Shown here in pieces: positions 11,629 through 24,134 of a stretch of 64,000 bases of DNA. The stretch is from contig CM028889.1 in the NCBI GenBank assembly GCA_016801885.1, positions 24,186,001-24,250,000 of the forward strand. Direction: 5' to 3'. This DNA is from Toxotes chatareus. Its lineage: Eukaryota > Chordata > Actinopteri > Toxotidae. The notes under the pieces are model-generated. The model saw only the letters and a program-made list of their open reading frames with translations, was not told the DNA's origin and did not search any database. Made by a program: the position numbers and the translations under genes. The stretch's first letter is position 1. Every line of letters begins with the position of its first letter.

Positions 11629-13309
11629 TCACACCTCAAAGCTGATCTCTCTTGACTGTCCAAACAGGGGCTCTGTTGCCAGGTGTGTGTCTGAGTATGC
11701 ACGCCGCAGGTGTGTAGAGCTGCACGTGGACTTGATGGCAACCTCGTACGGCGGCGGAGGTCCCAGCCAAGGAGGAGGATGAGGCGTTGGACTAAAACCA
11801 CCGGAGTCCATGGGAGGGTAGTCAAATTCCTCACCACGTGCACCATGCCTGTGGCGCTCCATTGTCCTACACTCCCAAAAACAGTGGCAGCAAGAAATCA
11901 GGTAAAAACAGTCATGTAGAAACACAAATTCACGTGTCAGCAGTTGTAGAGATCACATACTAAATAGCAGATGGACTGTTATGTCAGTTGTCGTATTTCT
12001 TGCCAAATACTGGAATTGGGTTTCATGAAGGTGCAATGGATGTCCTGGCTGTGTGGGATGCTAAAAGTTTTTTGAATTACAGCCATGCTCTGTAACCATG
12101 AGCCATATGCAGGGCTACTTTCCAAATACTTTATTAGTTTATTTTATTAACTAGCATGTGTCTAACCAGACAGCAGAAGCTAATCAGCTGATTTGGTTAA
12201 AATGAAGGCTGCAAGAGTACTGCGCTCCTTTACCTACTCAGTTAAATGAATAGTTGGGGAATACTCTTTGTTGCTGAGAGTTAAATGAGAAGATTGATTA
12301 CCATTTTCATGCCTGTGCACAAAAACTGGAGCCTGCAGCCTGTTAGCTTAGCATGTTAAACAAATTAGATATGCTAATTTGCTTTTGAAGAGCTAGCAGG
12401 TAGCCTTTGTTTCCTGCGGACAGAGGCAGGCTAGCTGTGTAGGCCTATCTGTGTTTCCAGTCTTTATGCTAAGCTAAGCTAATTGACTCCTACCTGTAGC
12501 TTCATATTTAGCCTATAGATAAGAGTGGTATCCATCTTCTCATTTAACTTTCCTGAACATTTTTTATGGGAGGCTTTAAAGGGCAGGGCTTAAAGTTTAA
12601 AGGTTCATATGTATATTTGTCAAAATGAATAAGAGTCTTAATAAAAGGAAAGGAATTATTCTTGGAAAAGGTGCAGTTGTTGTGGTCTGTGTGCAAGACC
12701 CTGGTACAGTTATTTGTGTGCATGTACAGCTCTAACCCAAAAGCACCCTGAAAACTGTGATGAACCATGATGTGATCAGATACAGAGCAACATCAGGACG
12801 AATTAATTGGATGACATGGAAGAGCAGACTAAAATATGTTTCTTGGGTTGACTTATTTTTTATTTTGTTATTGTTTGTATAAAAATATATGTAATTCTGT
12901 AACATCAGCTGGTGGAGTCTGGCTTCAGGGTAAAACCGATCATACTTACAAACACATCTTCAACTGTGCAAAGCAGCTATACAAATATCTTAAATGATTT
13001 TCTTTTTTACTTCACCCACCTGGGAAGAAACACTGACTGGGACTCTGGGAAGTGGCTCCCCGGGGGTACGAAGAAGTCGTACGGATAATGTTGGCAGTCT
13101 GGGTCAAACTCCCCATGGTTGTAGTTTGCGGCATTTTTTCTGTTCATTGCCCAGAAGAGCCCCAGGATGAGCAGAACCACCCCCAGCACCACACAGCAGA
13201 GGGAGAAAGCCTGCAGGCGGCTCTGGGCCGAGGCCAAGAAGGCTGTGGACCCACCAGTCACAATGAGGAAGGCTCCGATGAAGATAGCTCCGTGGTGCAG
13301 GGAAGGCAT
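11629..13309 (-). CDS. TMEM61-like two-helix membrane protein B with PPxY tail
   Basis: Two coding exons on the minus strand, 13309-13020 (96 codons plus 2 nt) and 11866-11629, give 175 aa; the intron phase is the same as in gene A. The donor is CAG/GTGGGT; the acceptor follows a pyrimidine tract and ends GTGTAG. Residues about 7-27 and 33-54 form two membrane helices, the second ending LILGLFWAMNRKN, close to the GLLWS motif of TMEM61 and GIIWS of barttin. The tail contains YPPMD and PPPPY (about 133-137), followed by a Ser/Thr-rich end. Shared exon phase, helix layout, PPxY position and adjacency argue that A and B are old tandem duplicates. B is longer and closer to the human TMEM61 pattern. 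Function is unknown; a role in membrane protein trafficking through WW-domain binding is inference only. Confidence 0.75.
12240..12560. mobile_element. Fold-back MITE-like teleost repeat in the intron of TMEM61-like B
   Basis: Arms at 12,279-12,300 (AGTTAAATGAGAAGATTGAT) and 12,521-12,550 are inverted copies of each other. An inner inverted pair, GTTAGCTTAGCAT near 12,345 and ATGCTAAGCTAAGC near 12,468, extends the palindrome. The core CCAGTCTTTATGCTAAGCTA is a widespread fish repeat signature. It has no coding capacity; the copy is diverged, hence old. Confidence 0.65.
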
Positions 13310-13801
13310 CCTCCTCCAGGACTGTAACTGTTCCTGAGGTTACTGTGCAGGCTGTGACCGGCTGGATAAAGTCACTCACACACCAATAGTCCCACAGAGT
13401 GCACTCCCCACGCACTCTTAACACTGATTAGACATCCAAATTATTTACTCTGCAGTTACAGAAATCCTGATGCGGCAAGGAATAGGTCACTGAATCTTAC
13501 TTATTTGTTCCCATCGTTTCCATCTCCTCTATTGCTAAAAAGTGATGATCGTATGGTCCATGTGTTAGTCCTTACTCTGTAGATTTCCTCTGGGAAAGTG
13601 TTAAAATTTATGGTTTGTTGGAAAAGAAAGAAAAAGAAAACAGTGAAGGCTTTGATGCGCATCAGGCTAATGTAGAGTAGCTGTGTGTTTATCATCAGGG
13701 CAGATGGACGAGAGGACGGCAGAGCCCATTAAGAAATCTTTACTGGTGCCCCACCCTCCCTCTGTCTAATGTATCTGAAGGGTACCACTTTAGCCCTATG
13801 C

Positions 13802-13803
<2 letters not shown>

Positions 13804-13848
<45 letters not shown>
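13804..13848. repeat. (TG)n microsatellite
   Basis: About 22 TG units upstream of TMEM61-like B. Confidence 0.9.
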
Positions 13849-13849
<1 letters not shown>

Positions 13850-14084
13850 CAGATCAGGACCTTGCAAACATCATTTTCTACATGAAACAGTGCAAAATTT
13901 AGGCCTCCATCCTTTACCAAAATAAGATGTTTGGTAACATCATTGTGTTAGGTCACAGAATTATAAGAGTTCAGTGTTGAAACAACCCTCATTGCAACCT
14001 AAGATCCTTGGTAAGTTGAGTGACTGAGGAGGCTCAGTTTTCAGCAGTCTACAACTAGTGGCTTTGTAAGGTTGTATTTATACA

Positions 14085-14430
14085 GTGTGCTTTGAGCTAA
14101 ATGCTAACACCAGCACGCTAACTGGTTCACAATTACTTGCTGAAATTTAGCAAGTGTAATTTTTACTGTGTTCATTTCTGTAGTTTAATATATTTGTATT
14201 CTAACATTTGCTAGTTATCGTTAAACACAAGGTACACCTGAGGCTGATGGGAATTTCGTTTTGCAGGTATTAAGTCGTGAACCAAAGTTCTGGACACATG
14301 AACATTTTGATCTGATGGTGGTGGTAAATGAAAAGTCTGGGGATCACCAAAGTCAGTAGGATTCATCCTCTGGGAACCATGAATGTCGATCAGATTTCAT
14401 GGCAGTCCATCGATGGAATCTAGACTGCGA
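14085..14430 (-). repeat. Interspersed teleost repeat, orientation 1
   Basis: Contains GAGGCTGATGGGAAT, GGGGATCACCAAAGTCAGTA and CATGAATGTC...TTTCATGGCAGTCCATC. The part from about 14,330 on is similar, in reverse complement, to 16,530-16,850 in dhcr24 intron 2. This family is common in fish genomes; it is diverged here and has no coding capacity. Confidence 0.6.
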
Positions 14431-14629
14431 GTATGTGTAACTTGCTTATAGTCATGCACTGAGTTGGATAAAGTTTAAGTTCTTATGCCACTTCTTGCTC
14501 TCAAGAAAACAGAAACCCTGAGATAATCTCTTACTCTATTCTCCCCTTCTCTCTTTCTCAGTAGCTGATATGGATATAGTGTTGTAAGAGAACCATGAGC
14601 CAGCGCACATGGTGTGACAGCCTCTCTGC

Positions 14630-14963
14630 GTTGTGATTGGTTAAACAACAGAAAGGCTACAGCTCTAGAATTCCCTTCAGTCACATGCTAAGCCAATCAA
14701 CGTGAAGCTTCGGCGTCCGAGCCCGCCCCTTTGGCAATTTTGACCAGTCAGTATGGAGCAGGGGAGTGGCCGACCGACCACCTAGCCCCACTCACCTATC
14801 GCAGCGAAGGGGTGATCCGGAGTCGGGTTTTGGGGTTGGAATAATCAATGCGGAGTTTACCCACAAGAATGTACCAGTGGTCAGTGGTAGCTTAACTAAA
14901 AACTGTACCAGATTCTCTTAGTTTACAGTCCGTGCACATTTGCATCTGATCTGTCCAGACACG
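14630..14963 (+). promoter_or_regulatory. dhcr24 promoter with NF-Y, GC-box and SRE-like sites
   Basis: Reading toward the start codon: an inverted CCAAT box (ATTGG 14,636-14,640), a direct CCAAT (14,693-14,697), a GC box (CCCGCCCC near 14,722-14,729) and, on the minus strand at 14,807-14,816, ATCACCCCTT, eight of ten bases of SRE-1. NF-Y, Sp1 and SREBP sites together are typical of cholesterol synthesis gene promoters. The SRE-like site is about 150 bp upstream of the ATG. Binding is inferred from sequence only. Confidence 0.55.
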
Positions 14964-15459
14964 ATGGATCCGCTGCTGTATTTAGGAGGCTTGGTCGTTA
15001 TGTTCCTGCTGTGGATCAAAGTTAAAGGTCTAGATTACGTGATCGTCCATCAGAGGTGGATATTTGTCTGCTTGTTCCTGCTGCCGCTCTCCGTTATATT
15101 TGATGTGTATTACTATGTGCGGGCATGGCTCATTTTCAAGATGTGCTCTGCGCCCAAACTGCACGACCAGCGCGTGCGAGACATCCAGCGACAGGTGAGG
15201 AAACCGTCCTCTGACTGTGTCTCTGTGCACAGGTGTGTGTCTGTGTCATTTAAAACTAACAGTAACAGTGTGAAACCCAGGAAGGTTCTTAAGGTTCTGC
15301 TTCATTTAGCCAAGACCTCTGAGCTTCCAAGCTGGACACACGATTACATTTTCTCTGGAACAAAGTTGAAATGTTGGTAAAGGTTTAGTTTACTGACAGT
15401 CTGAATGTAGCTCACTTTATAGCTTACATCTTTTTGAGGTCTGATAATATTCTGACTTT

Positions 15460-15493
<34 letters not shown>

Positions 15494-18400
15494 ACAGGGA
15501 ACACAGTGGGGTGAGAACATCCAAGTCAGATACCTAATACTTCACTTCCTAAAAGGATTTGGTCAGGAGAGAGGGATTTGACATGAAGGATGGGTAAATA
15601 AATCTAGCCACAGGCCTGAGAGCCCATTATTTGGACTCTAAGGGAACAGTGAAGGAAAGACACAAGCTCTCCACAATGGGATGAAGGATTTGTAAAGTTT
15701 ATTAGTTATTAGTGTTCACTCAACATACTTTGAACAGTTCAAATGAGCTGTCAAGTCCCGTTACCTGAGTCTTATATACCAGGAAAGTCATTGACAGCTA
15801 GCTTTGATTATGGCTGAGTAGAATAGGTAAAGAGCCAGGTATGCTGTGTTCCTTAATAGATAATAATACTTAATGTTCTTCCCTGTATCATATGTGACAC
15901 ATTTCAGGTGCGTGAGTGGAGGAAGGAGGGGGCTAAGACCTACATGTGTACGGGTCGACCCGGCTGGCTCACTGTGTCTCTCAGGGTGGGGAAATACAAG
16001 AAAACCCACAAAAACATCATGATCAATATGATGGATATCCTGGAGGTGGACACAAAGAGGCAGGTAGGAGGAGGCCCTCGGGTTGTGTTACCAAATGTTT
16101 TGCAAATGTGTGAAATGTTTAAATATGAATAAGGCATACTCCCATCTGCTTAACCACTTAACCATCTCTACTCAGCTTTGCTCGTGGATCTTTTTTCCTG
16201 ACAGACATTTCCACTCATCATAGTAAGAAAAGCAGACTCGTAATTAATAACATTAACAATTGCTCAGTTCCATTAAGTGTCCTAGTAAGCCATTACCGTG
16301 AGCCATCATGCACAACACCATGGCCATGAAACTGTAAAACCTAAAGGGAATGTAGCCATTGTTAGCCAGTGCTATTAGTTGTGCCTGTGAATTTACTGCT
16401 ATGGCATTGCAAAATTTATACCGTAAAAAAGGTAGACTCCAAAAACATGAGCTTAGTAGTTTTAACTGAAAGAATGATTCTGGTTTAATACAACTGGGGT
16501 CTTATTTTTTTTAGTCATGCTAGTAGCAAGGCTCTAGGGATGGTATTGTTGGTCTGTAGGTCCATCACTTTATTCCAGACTGAAATATCTATATCTACAA
16601 CTATTAGCTGGATTGCCATCAAATATTGTGCAGACATTCATTGTCCCCAGAGGAGGAACCCTGCTGACTTGATGATCCCCTGACTTTACATCTAGTGCCA
16701 CCAGCTGGTCAAAATTGCATAACATGGATTGGCACAAAATTTGGTGCAGACATCCACGGTTTGCAGAGGATGAATCTTAATAACGTTAGTGATCCCTTGA
16801 CTTCTCCCTTTTCCTCTTTAATTAGTCCAGTACTTTGATTTATGACTATGATATCGTCATACTGACCAGCATAACTGCTGTCATCTGGACACACAGGGAC
16901 ATTGTTTCAACAGGGCAGAAGACAGAAGATCGTACAGGTCGTAAAAACAAGTCAACATACAGCCTTTTAAACTACTTCATTTGAAGGGCCACATTAGTTA
17001 ATAATTTTTCCATTCACTTGTTTTTTCATTGATAACCTATGGGCTTTTTAATACGTGTGTGAAGATCTGACTGCCTGTGTTTCTGGCCCCATTTTACTTC
17101 TTTTTAGCAAAGTTGCTGTGTTCTCAGATCTCAGCATTTAACCTAGTGGTTACAGTTTACCAATTAACCAACAGGAGTGATGGCATGGTGACACAAATAA
17201 GACTAAAAATTGTAATTAGTAAGTTTTTTTTTTATGTTCTCCACCTGGTGGCAGATCTTAACTCACAGTGATCTTTGTTTTTTAGGTGGTGAGAGTTGAG
17301 CCGCTGGCCAACATGGGTCAGGTGACTGCCCTCCTCAATTCTATTGGCTGGACACTGCCAGTGCTACCTGAGCTGGATGATCTCACCGTGGGTATGTTGT
17401 CCATATTACAATCAATGCAGATTATCTTCTGGGGAATCATCCTAGATTGGCATCATCTGGTTTCTAGAAATAGAGCCATGTACTGATGATTTCCACAGCT
17501 CGTTGTTCAGTGATCTTGCATCTCTTCCATCAATCACTGTATCCTGTTTAGAGCCTCAGCAACTTCTCTAATTGTGTTAGAGGATTGATGTTGTAGCTAA
17601 AAAGATGAAACTGGGAGGAAATGGCTGCAGTGTTGGAAGCACCCCTGGATCAGGTTTCATAATGGATTTCCTGATGCCATAAACTACACATCAACAATCT
17701 AATGTTTTTCCATCAGGCCACAGTACATTCATTTATCCTGATGTCCACACAGGCTCCGATATACACACTCACAGTAGGCAAACACTGCTTTTTGCTCATG
17801 TGTTTTTTTTTTTTCTGGTGGTCTCACCTGGAAAGAAATCAAATTACTAACAAGAGATCTTTTATACTCTCTCCTCTCTCAGGTGGTTTGGTGATGGGTA
17901 CGGGAATCGAGTCGTCCTCTCATATTTACGGGCTGTTTCAGCACATCTGTGTCGCATATGAACTGGTCCTAGCTGATGGCAGTTTAGTACGCTGCACAGA
18001 GGCAAGTACTGAGTGTGTGCAGTGTGTCTCTGAGTCCACGGGCCTGTAGCATGAAGTCAGATATGTGGGTTGCCAGCTTTCTTTTGGCTTGACTCAGGTC
18101 TTCTGGTATCACAAAGCTGACAGCAGGGATCACCATGATAACATTATCAGCACCATCTTCACAAAATATCTGTACTTTACCCTTTGGCAGCCGAAGGCGG
18201 CTGTTGGCCAGAGAAAACAAATGGCAAGCACTTTAAACAGATGGTGTTCAGTCCCCTTCTAACTATATTAATCCACATCTACTGTTTCCCAATACTGTAC
18301 ATACTGTTGTGAGTAATTTTTCTACTAGCAAGTAGAAAATAAAGCCCTGGTACAGAGACATGACTGTTTTCCTCTACAATCATGGCTGAACTGATTTTTA

Positions 18401-21376
18401 CAATCCATGGTGCCCAAAAAGAGGCTTGTTTTTGATGTAAGTACTGTGATGTTTGTTTGTTTGTATGTATGTACATGGGCATGAAAAATGTGTGGTTTTT
18501 GACAGTAACATGTACAGTTCTCACACCAAGTAAAGTAAAAGGAGTGGCCTCCTAGTGAGAAGATAAAGTGGTTGGTGCTGTGAGGTTTGCTAATGGTTTA
18601 GTTGTAAAAGCTATCATGCAAGACAAATAACCCAACATTTGACAACAGAGACCACAGTCATCACCACAAGTGTGCTGCAGAGCTGTTTGTTCTTGTTCAA
18701 ACAGGAAAAACATTTTTCTGTCACACAGGAGGAAAACTCAGACCTGTTCCATGCCGTCCCGTGGTCCTGCGGTACTCTGGGATTCCTGGTTGCAGCAGAG
18801 ATTAAAATAGTCCCCGCTAAGCCATGGGTGAAGCTGCGCTACGAGCCGGTCAGAGGCCTGGAGAACATCTGTAAACGCTTCAGTGAAGCATCAGAGAACA
18901 AGCAGAACACATTTGTCGAGGGCATCCAGTACAGCCTGGACACCGCTGTCATCATGACGGGAACCATGACTGACCACGCAGAGCCTGATAAGGTAAGGTG
19001 TGTGTGTTAGCGTGTATGTAGATTTGGTTTCACATGTTTAATCAAGGGCGACACGGTGATGTAATGCTTAGCATTGTTGCCTCGCAGTAAGGAGCTGGTC
19101 TGGGCCTTTCTGTGCAGGTTTTCCTTGTGCCTGCGTGGGGTTCTCCCAGGCACTCCAGCTTACTCCCACAGTCCAAAGACATACATACTAACTGGCGACT
19201 CTAAATTTCCCACCGGTTTGTCTCTATACATCAGCCTAGTGATGGACTACACTACAGTGAGTAGGGCGGCAGTGACACGGCCATCCTACTCACTGTACCT
19301 TGCACATGTTAGATAGATAACATCTATCTAAGACAACATCGTCTGCTTTCATTTATCCATTCGCTAATATGTTGGATTCTTATGAATGTGTTTTTAAAGA
19401 CATTTAAATTTGTGGGAAAAAATGGGGGAAAAATAAAATACCCATATATAAAAACTTGCTTAATCAACCAAAAATTTCACGACCTCCCTGCAGTACCTCC
19501 ACGGACCCCCTAAAGGTCACGGACCCCCTGTTGAAGACCTCTGCTCTGAAGGATAAGCGGTATAACTATTGGACGTTTTATCAAATTTAACCTCACTTTT
19601 CCTTCTGACATCAGATTAACAGAATCGGCCTGCACTTCAAACCCTGGTTCTTTAAACACGTGGAGGGCTACCTGAAAGGAGACCACACTGGAGTAGAGTA
19701 CATTCCTCTGAGACAGTACTACCACAGACACACACGCAGCATCTTCTGGGAGCTTCAGGTACGCACAAAACATACACACACACACTTACAGAGGCTGTGT
19801 TTCCCTGAGCTTTAATATTACATTAAAGGACGACATATATCTGCCACATTTTAGCTTGTCATCATCTTACCAACTGCTTGCTCACTTCTCTTTATGACAC
19901 TCTAATGCTCTGTCTGTCTCACACACACATTTTGTACCCACATATATACACACACCATTAGCCATTAGTGAGAAGGGCTTGGCATCCTTTGTTGTCTGTG
20001 ACAGTAAATGTTGTGATGAATTATGCATAGTATTGGTTTGACAGATATCTAAAGGAGCTAGCTCTGGGCTCTTGAAAGGATTTTGTTTTTGCAGACAGTG
20101 CAGAGGAAAGTCAGGCAGAAGTAGGACTAACCATTAATCGACAATTTGTCGTAGACATCATTGATGTGTTATTCATGGCAATGAGAGAAAGTGTTTGGCA
20201 GTGATTGTTGAGCTGTGGCTGCCCTCTGGTGGAGTTAAATCAGTCATGCAATTGTAACAGTGAATGTACAGGTTTTATAGAATGACATCTTAGGTGGTGC
20301 AATTAAAAAAAAAGCTTTTGTTTTAGTTTAGGTAATGTTGTGATTAATTAAGTTTATGAAATTTCTCCACTTGAAATTATCTTCTGCACATATAATGCTA
20401 TAAATTCAGTGGTATTCAGCAGTGATTTATTTTAACGGTTACATATTCAGTTGCTTATAAAATTTCAGCTATTATGGAAGTTATATACATCCATACACAC
20501 ATTTACATCTGTTTCAGTTAATAGGTCAGAAACTAACTAACTACAAAGCACATTGTATCACAGAAAGTCACTTTGGCATCCTCTTCTACCCTGTTTGTGC
20601 AAATGGGTGTGTATATTTGTGTCTTTTCTTCAGGACATCATCCCATTCGGCAACAACCCGGTGTTCCGCTGGCTTTTTGGATGGATGGTTCCTCCTAAGA
20701 TCTCTCTGTTGAAGCTCACACAGGGAGAAACCATTAGGCGGCTTTACGAACAGCACCACGTGGTTCAGGACATGCTGGTACCCATGAAGCATCTGAAGGC
20801 CGCCATCACGTGCTTTCACCAGGACATCGATGTAAGACTCAGCTATGGATAAACCCACTAAATGCTCTCTGTTTATAGCCGGAACTGATTGAATTCTTCA
20901 TATGTGGTGTGTTATTTCAGGTTTACCCTCTGTGGCTGTGTCCATTCCTGTTGCCACCAGGCAGAGGGATGGTTCATCCCAAAGGTCAAGAGGAGGAGCT
21001 GTATGTGGATATTGGGGCTTATGGAGAGCCCAAGGTCAAACACTTTGAAGCTAAAGCATCAACACGTCAGCTGGAGAAGTTTGTCAGAGATGTGCATGGG
21101 TAAGTCTCTAATGATACATTCAATTTATGACAGTCTCTCAGTGACAATCACGCTGCATTCCCTCTTTTTGCATTTACATTCATCTACACATTTACCATCT
21201 ATTTGCCATCTGCCTCCCTCAGGTTCCAGATGCTGTATGCAGATGTGTACATGGACCGAGAGGAGTTTTGGGAGATGTTTGATGGACAGCTGTATCATAG
21301 ACTGAGAGAGGAACTGGGCTGTAAGGAGGCCTTTCCCGAGGTTTATGACAAAATCTGTAAATCTGCTCGACACTGA
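14964..21376 (+). CDS. dhcr24: DHCR24 (delta(24)-sterol reductase, seladin-1)
   Basis: Reduces the C24 double bond of desmosterol and other sterol intermediates using FAD and NADPH, at the ER membrane, in the last step of cholesterol synthesis. Nine exons: 14964-15194, 15908-16063, 17286-17391, 17883-18001, 18729-18992, 19615-19758, 20634-20831, 20921-21099, 21223-21376. They join in phase to exactly 516 aa, the human length. The N-terminus is hydrophobic (about residues 4-20) with a second hydrophobic stretch in exon 1. The FAD-binding domain spans about residues 78-235, with TGRPGWLTVSLRVGKYKKTH, ELDDLTVGGL and GTGIESSSH. The rest follows human closely, including WFFKHVE, IPLRQYYHRHTRSIFWELQ, GWMVPPKISLLKLTQG and the end FPEVYDKIC. 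Intron 4 uses a GC donor (GAG/GCAAGT). No frameshift or lost motif was seen. Confidence 0.97.
15462..15490. repeat. (GA)n microsatellite in dhcr24 intron 1
   Basis: About 14 GA units. Confidence 0.9.
16520..16850 (+). repeat. Interspersed teleost repeat in dhcr24 intron 2, opposite orientation
   Basis: Two successive copies of a motif containing CTGAAATATCT, TGGATTG, TTGGTGCAGACATCCA and GTGATCCCTTGACTT. The family is the same as in 14,085-14,430 but in the other orientation. It is diverged and non-coding. Confidence 0.6.
19046..19280 (+). mobile_element. Decayed tRNA-derived SINE-like element in dhcr24 intron 5
   Basis: Starts GGGCGACACGGTGATGTAAT, then GCTTAGCATTGTTGCCTCGC and later CCCACAGTCCAAAGACATAC and GGCGACTCTAAATT. 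This is the layout of a repeat abundant in fish, whose head contains A-box-like sequence. The usual GGTTCGA (B box) stretch is missing, apparently deleted, so the copy should be inactive. Confidence 0.65.
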
Positions 21377-22980
21377 CCCCCATCGCTGGTACCTGCCCTT
21401 AGCCCTGTGTCACAGATACACAGAGGCACTGTCTGCATATCACGCCTCGTGACAGATACTAGTTTTGGGATGTTTCTACGAAAACAAAAAAATGTTTTAC
21501 ATAAAGATGCAGCTCAGAATTTTCTATAGTGGAATTAAGCTATGCACACATGCTAAAACAAGCTAAAACTTATTTTTGGCAGTCAGACTGTGTCGTCAGA
21601 GGGCCCTCCTATCAATGTGAAACAGGAGCACATGAATGTATTCTCTTTTCCCTTCTTCTGTACACAGTTTTTTTTTACATTCATGTTCTGATTTCTTGTG
21701 CAGCTTGACTCAGAACCTTATGTGGAACGTGTACTTGTTGAGAGCATATTGCACCAAATGTCTAGTCTTTGCCTTTTTAAAAAAGATGTGTTAGGCAACT
21801 TTTCCCTGTTTAACTACACAAGTGCCATAAACTTTGAACATATAACCTCCAGTGTCACACAGATATTTTAAAATTCATTCAATGTTTTGATAAATTTCAG
21901 TGAATTTTAAGTCCAAGAAAAACAAACAGCAAACAACAATATTGTAACTTATACTGCTATTCTTATAACTACTGTTTTGGTATCCAGATTACAAAATATC
22001 ACCTGGACTGTGAGAAGGTTGGGTGACTTAATTAAAAACTCTATTCTGCAAATAATGCCAGTCTCTTGATTTTTAAAATATAGATGATAAAGTTGTAGGA
22101 AATTAAAACACCGTGCTGCAATATAGTAATAAGGGTCCACAGCTGTCACACACATGTAGTCAAAGCTAATTTATTTGCTCTGAACAGATTTATTTGACTG
22201 TCTATGAATGACAGCACAATGTAAACCTAATATTTTACTTTCTTCTGTTTGTCCTTGTGTGTCCCTCTCTTTCTTTTTTAAATGTGTTGGCACACAGTCA
22301 AAGCAAACTGGTCTGCTCTGAACAATTATTTGACTTTATTTGAATATCTTCCCAGTGTAAACCTAATGTTGGCTCTTTTGTTTGTCCCTGTCTGACTAAG
22401 ACTCTCTGAATATTATATATATTGCATTGTATATTGTATTGTATATATATATTCATATTGGAGAACTTTTATTGAGTTAGTGCCTTAGTGATTATTAATA
22501 CAAAATGTAAATAACCCAATTTGATGTGTTACTATTAATTAAGTGCAGTACATCAGTTAGTACATTAGTTTAAATAACTCCATCTTTACCAGCTGCAAAA
22601 TCAGTAAATATAATTCAGTGATAAGCCTTATTTACATTTAGAAATGGGTCATTCTGAACAATGCGAGTACTTCTACATTTGAAACTTCAGTTATATTTTG
22701 ATTATATATTTTGACATTTTTATACTTAAACCTAAAGTTTTGAATGCAGGACTTGTACCAGAGCATTTCTACACTGTGCCTACATGTTGACCTCTCCTCA
22801 GCCTGCATACCACTACACCTCCCCCCACCAATACTCCCTGAGCTTACAGTCTCCTCATCCACATACAGTTTCATACAGCGACCAGGTGTTCTACTACAGG
22901 TTTTACCTGAAAGCTGTTGGGGCGGGGGGGAACCAGTAGTGTCTGCTGCTGAGAGCTGTAGGGGGGATTTTTCCCTGTGC
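21377..22980 (+). other. dhcr24 3' UTR and intergenic spacer
   Basis: AT-rich sequence after the stop codon. No canonical AATAAA was found close to it; ATTAAA variants occur near 22,031 and 22,093. A tandem-like pair near 22,150-22,210 and 22,280-22,350 shares ACA(C)AGTCAAAGC...CTGCTCTGAACA...TTTGACT. No further gene is supported. Confidence 0.45.
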
Positions 22981-24134
22981 ACATCCTGACACTTGCAGCT
23001 CCGCCTTCTCCACCTCTCTGACGCGCAGGGTGAGCAGGCGGCGCAGCGGCTGTCAGCGGGTTGGGCAAGTTTACTGTCAGACATCTGCTATAACCTGCTT
23101 GTAGTTTTTCTTGGGCAGCACAGGTAGGCTGAACTCGGATTTCTCACGGTTGTAGTTGTAGCATTGACTCCGTGCTAGCGCTTTAGATTATAAGGCAGAC
23201 GGTGGCTGACTCAGAGGACAGTGGAGCGGAACCACAGGGATAGTTCTGTAAGTGAAGCTAACTTTACGCGAAGTTAACTTTAGCTAGCTGATAGCTGCTT
23301 TGTCAACCGCACTGTGCTACACGGTGGTACCCCAGCCCTGACCGGCTAACAGCCGGCGTTACGATTTCAAAAGGTGACTTTGAAGATTTGGTGGCGTCTC
23401 GTCGGTCAGTCGTTAGCTGCTGTCGGTTGTTGTTTGGGAGGGACATCATTCAGCACTGCTGTGTGTGTGGTTTTTTTTTTTTTTTTAGCCTGAAGACTCT
23501 TGAGTTTGAGTGTAATTAGCTGAAGTTAGCCGTGTGTGCTGTGGATACTTGTTTGTGGGATGTTCGCTCCTGCAGTTTTATTTTCCTGTTGGGCTGAGAG
23601 AGGTCTACGCAGCGGGGTAAGGTCAAGACAGCAGCCTAGTTTCCTTGACAACAATGCGGAAGTTTCTGGCCCAGTTAGGGCACATGTCTAACATCTAGAA
23701 ACACTTCGCGTACGCTGTCTTGTACTGATATAGAACTGGAAAAAAAAAAAAACCCAGCCTTTTTAGTAGTTTAATTTATTTTGGAAGCTGGTTTGATAAG
23801 CAGTCCTTGTCTCTGGAACTAAAGGTGTGCTGTTCTTATCTAAAGGTGTGGATGAGAACACTTTTCAATTTCAGTCTGCATATCAGAAATCTACAACTGC
23901 AGTGACAGGGACAGAAAGATCTAGCTCACTTTCTGTTTTTTTTCCAGTTCCTTTATAATATGCTGCATGTTGTCACATCCTTGTTGGCCATACCGATTAT
24001 GTTTACAGTGGCTCTGAAGTGACGCATCAAGTGTTGTCCAGCCCCGTCAAAAAGGCAAGGCCAGCCGGGCTAAAAGCATTGCTGCAGACTGCAGTGGAGT
24101 CCTACCTGGAGAAGAGAGAGGCTGAGGAGGAAGC
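22981..24134 (+). promoter_or_regulatory. tmem205 promoter and 5' UTR region
   Basis: CpG- and GC-rich from about 22,980 to 23,620, with repeated GCTAGC, GTTAGC and AGCTAAC motifs (23,170-23,300 and 23,420-23,530). A likely acceptor (TTTTTTTTCCAG) at about 23,945 precedes about 190 bp of 5' UTR leading to the ATG at 24,135. This suggests at least one upstream non-coding exon in the CpG-rich part. Confidence 0.45.

Noticed and set aside
22638..23084. 148-codon minus-strand open frame upstream of tmem205
   Set aside because: No recognisable domain; it overlaps the CpG-rich promoter of tmem205, and its C-terminal half is AT-rich spacer.
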